This document shows positions 63,930-64,000 of a DNA stretch of 64,000 bases, in pieces (the stretch's first letter is position 1; each line of letters starts with the position of its first letter). The DNA comes from Sulfitobacter noctilucicola (GTDB taxonomy: Bacteria > Pseudomonadota > Alphaproteobacteria > Rhodobacterales > Rhodobacteraceae), in assembly GCF_000622385.1 (NCBI RefSeq), contig NZ_JASD01000008.1, positions 620,001-684,000 of the forward strand. The letters are read 5' to 3'. The notes beneath the pieces were generated by a model that saw nothing but the letters and a program-made list of their open reading frames with translations, had not been told where the DNA came from and did not search any database. The translations under genes were made by a program, and so were the position numbers.

Positions 63930-64000
63930 GCCGCCCCGCTGCCCCATCAATGCCGACCGAGAAGCAAATTCGCGATGTATCCGAAGTTATGGCTAAACTG
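63926..64000 (+). CDS. Start of an unidentified gene (cut by window edge)
   Basis: Only 25 codons are seen (MSRPAAPSMPTEKQIRDVSE...). It overlaps the excisionase-like gene by ATGA. Could be a small pre-integrase protein, as is common in such elements; not decidable. Confidence 0.45.
   Translation, partial: MSRPAAPSMPTEKQIRDVSEVMAKL

Overview
This window looks like the chromosome of a marine alphaproteobacterium of the Rhodobacteraceae (Roseobacter group). The evidence is the gene content and order: glnK-amtB, glcDEF with a small membrane gene inside the operon, a rlmH-rsfS pair, leuC-leuD-leuB, a DUF5928-type glycosyltransferase, and an operon containing DUF1523 and DUF6638 proteins. All of these are familiar from that family. 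No rRNA, tRNA, insertion sequence or CRISPR array was found. Assignments rest on reading translated sequences and motifs; no database search was possible.

Layout, core part (1-44850). Type I secretion permease/ATPase (partial), PhzF-like isomerase, bifunctional class A PBP, glnK-amtB with a strong terminator, aromatic/aspartate aminotransferase and mercaptopyruvate sulfurtransferase (translationally coupled), a glycine-rich membrane protein, smpB, and a sulfotransferase divergent from a GT14-like glycosyltransferase. Next comes a seven-gene co-directional operon of mostly uncharacterised genes (11630-19262), built around a AAA+ ATPase. An AbiC-like abortive-infection gene is spliced into it with overlapping start and stop codons at both ends. 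Then follow an MFS transporter, gabD, a secreted muramidase-like protein, an ECF sigma factor coupled to a membrane VWA protein, an M15-like peptidase, a small heat-shock protein, tandem trypsin-like proteases, the glycolate oxidase operon, DUF599, rlmH, rsfS, a flavin reductase, a small nucleotide-sugar-type hypothetical protein, MscS, leuC, leuD, a membrane protein, an EEP-family hydrolase and leuB.

Layout, mobile part (about 44850 to the end of the window and beyond). After the leuB terminator the content changes to an integrated mobilizable element. It carries repC with a ctRNA-type antisense RNA but no repA or repB beside it. It has a ColE1-like mobilization cassette: mobC, then a relaxase gene that contains two further genes (mobB-like and mobD-like) in another frame. 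Accessory genes follow: an XRE/ImmA pair, two metallophosphoesterases around a small hypothetical gene, and a ParA-like ATPase with an unusual P-loop coupled to a periplasmic protein. A long co-directional defence operon runs from an HTH regulator through hsdM, hsdS, an HD-type dGTPase, DUF3800 and hsdR to a YgjP/DUF45 metalloprotease. At the right edge, an excisionase-like HTH gene and the start of another gene diverge from that operon across a palindrome-rich control region. The right end of the element and any integrase lie outside the window.

How the parts work together. The core encodes ordinary nitrogen sensing, leucine synthesis, glycolate oxidation, wall synthesis and ribosome maintenance. 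The two clearest candidates for undescribed biology are the AAA+/DUF6638/coiled-coil membrane operon carrying an embedded AbiC-like gene, and the type I restriction operon that encloses a dGTPase and a DUF3800 protein.
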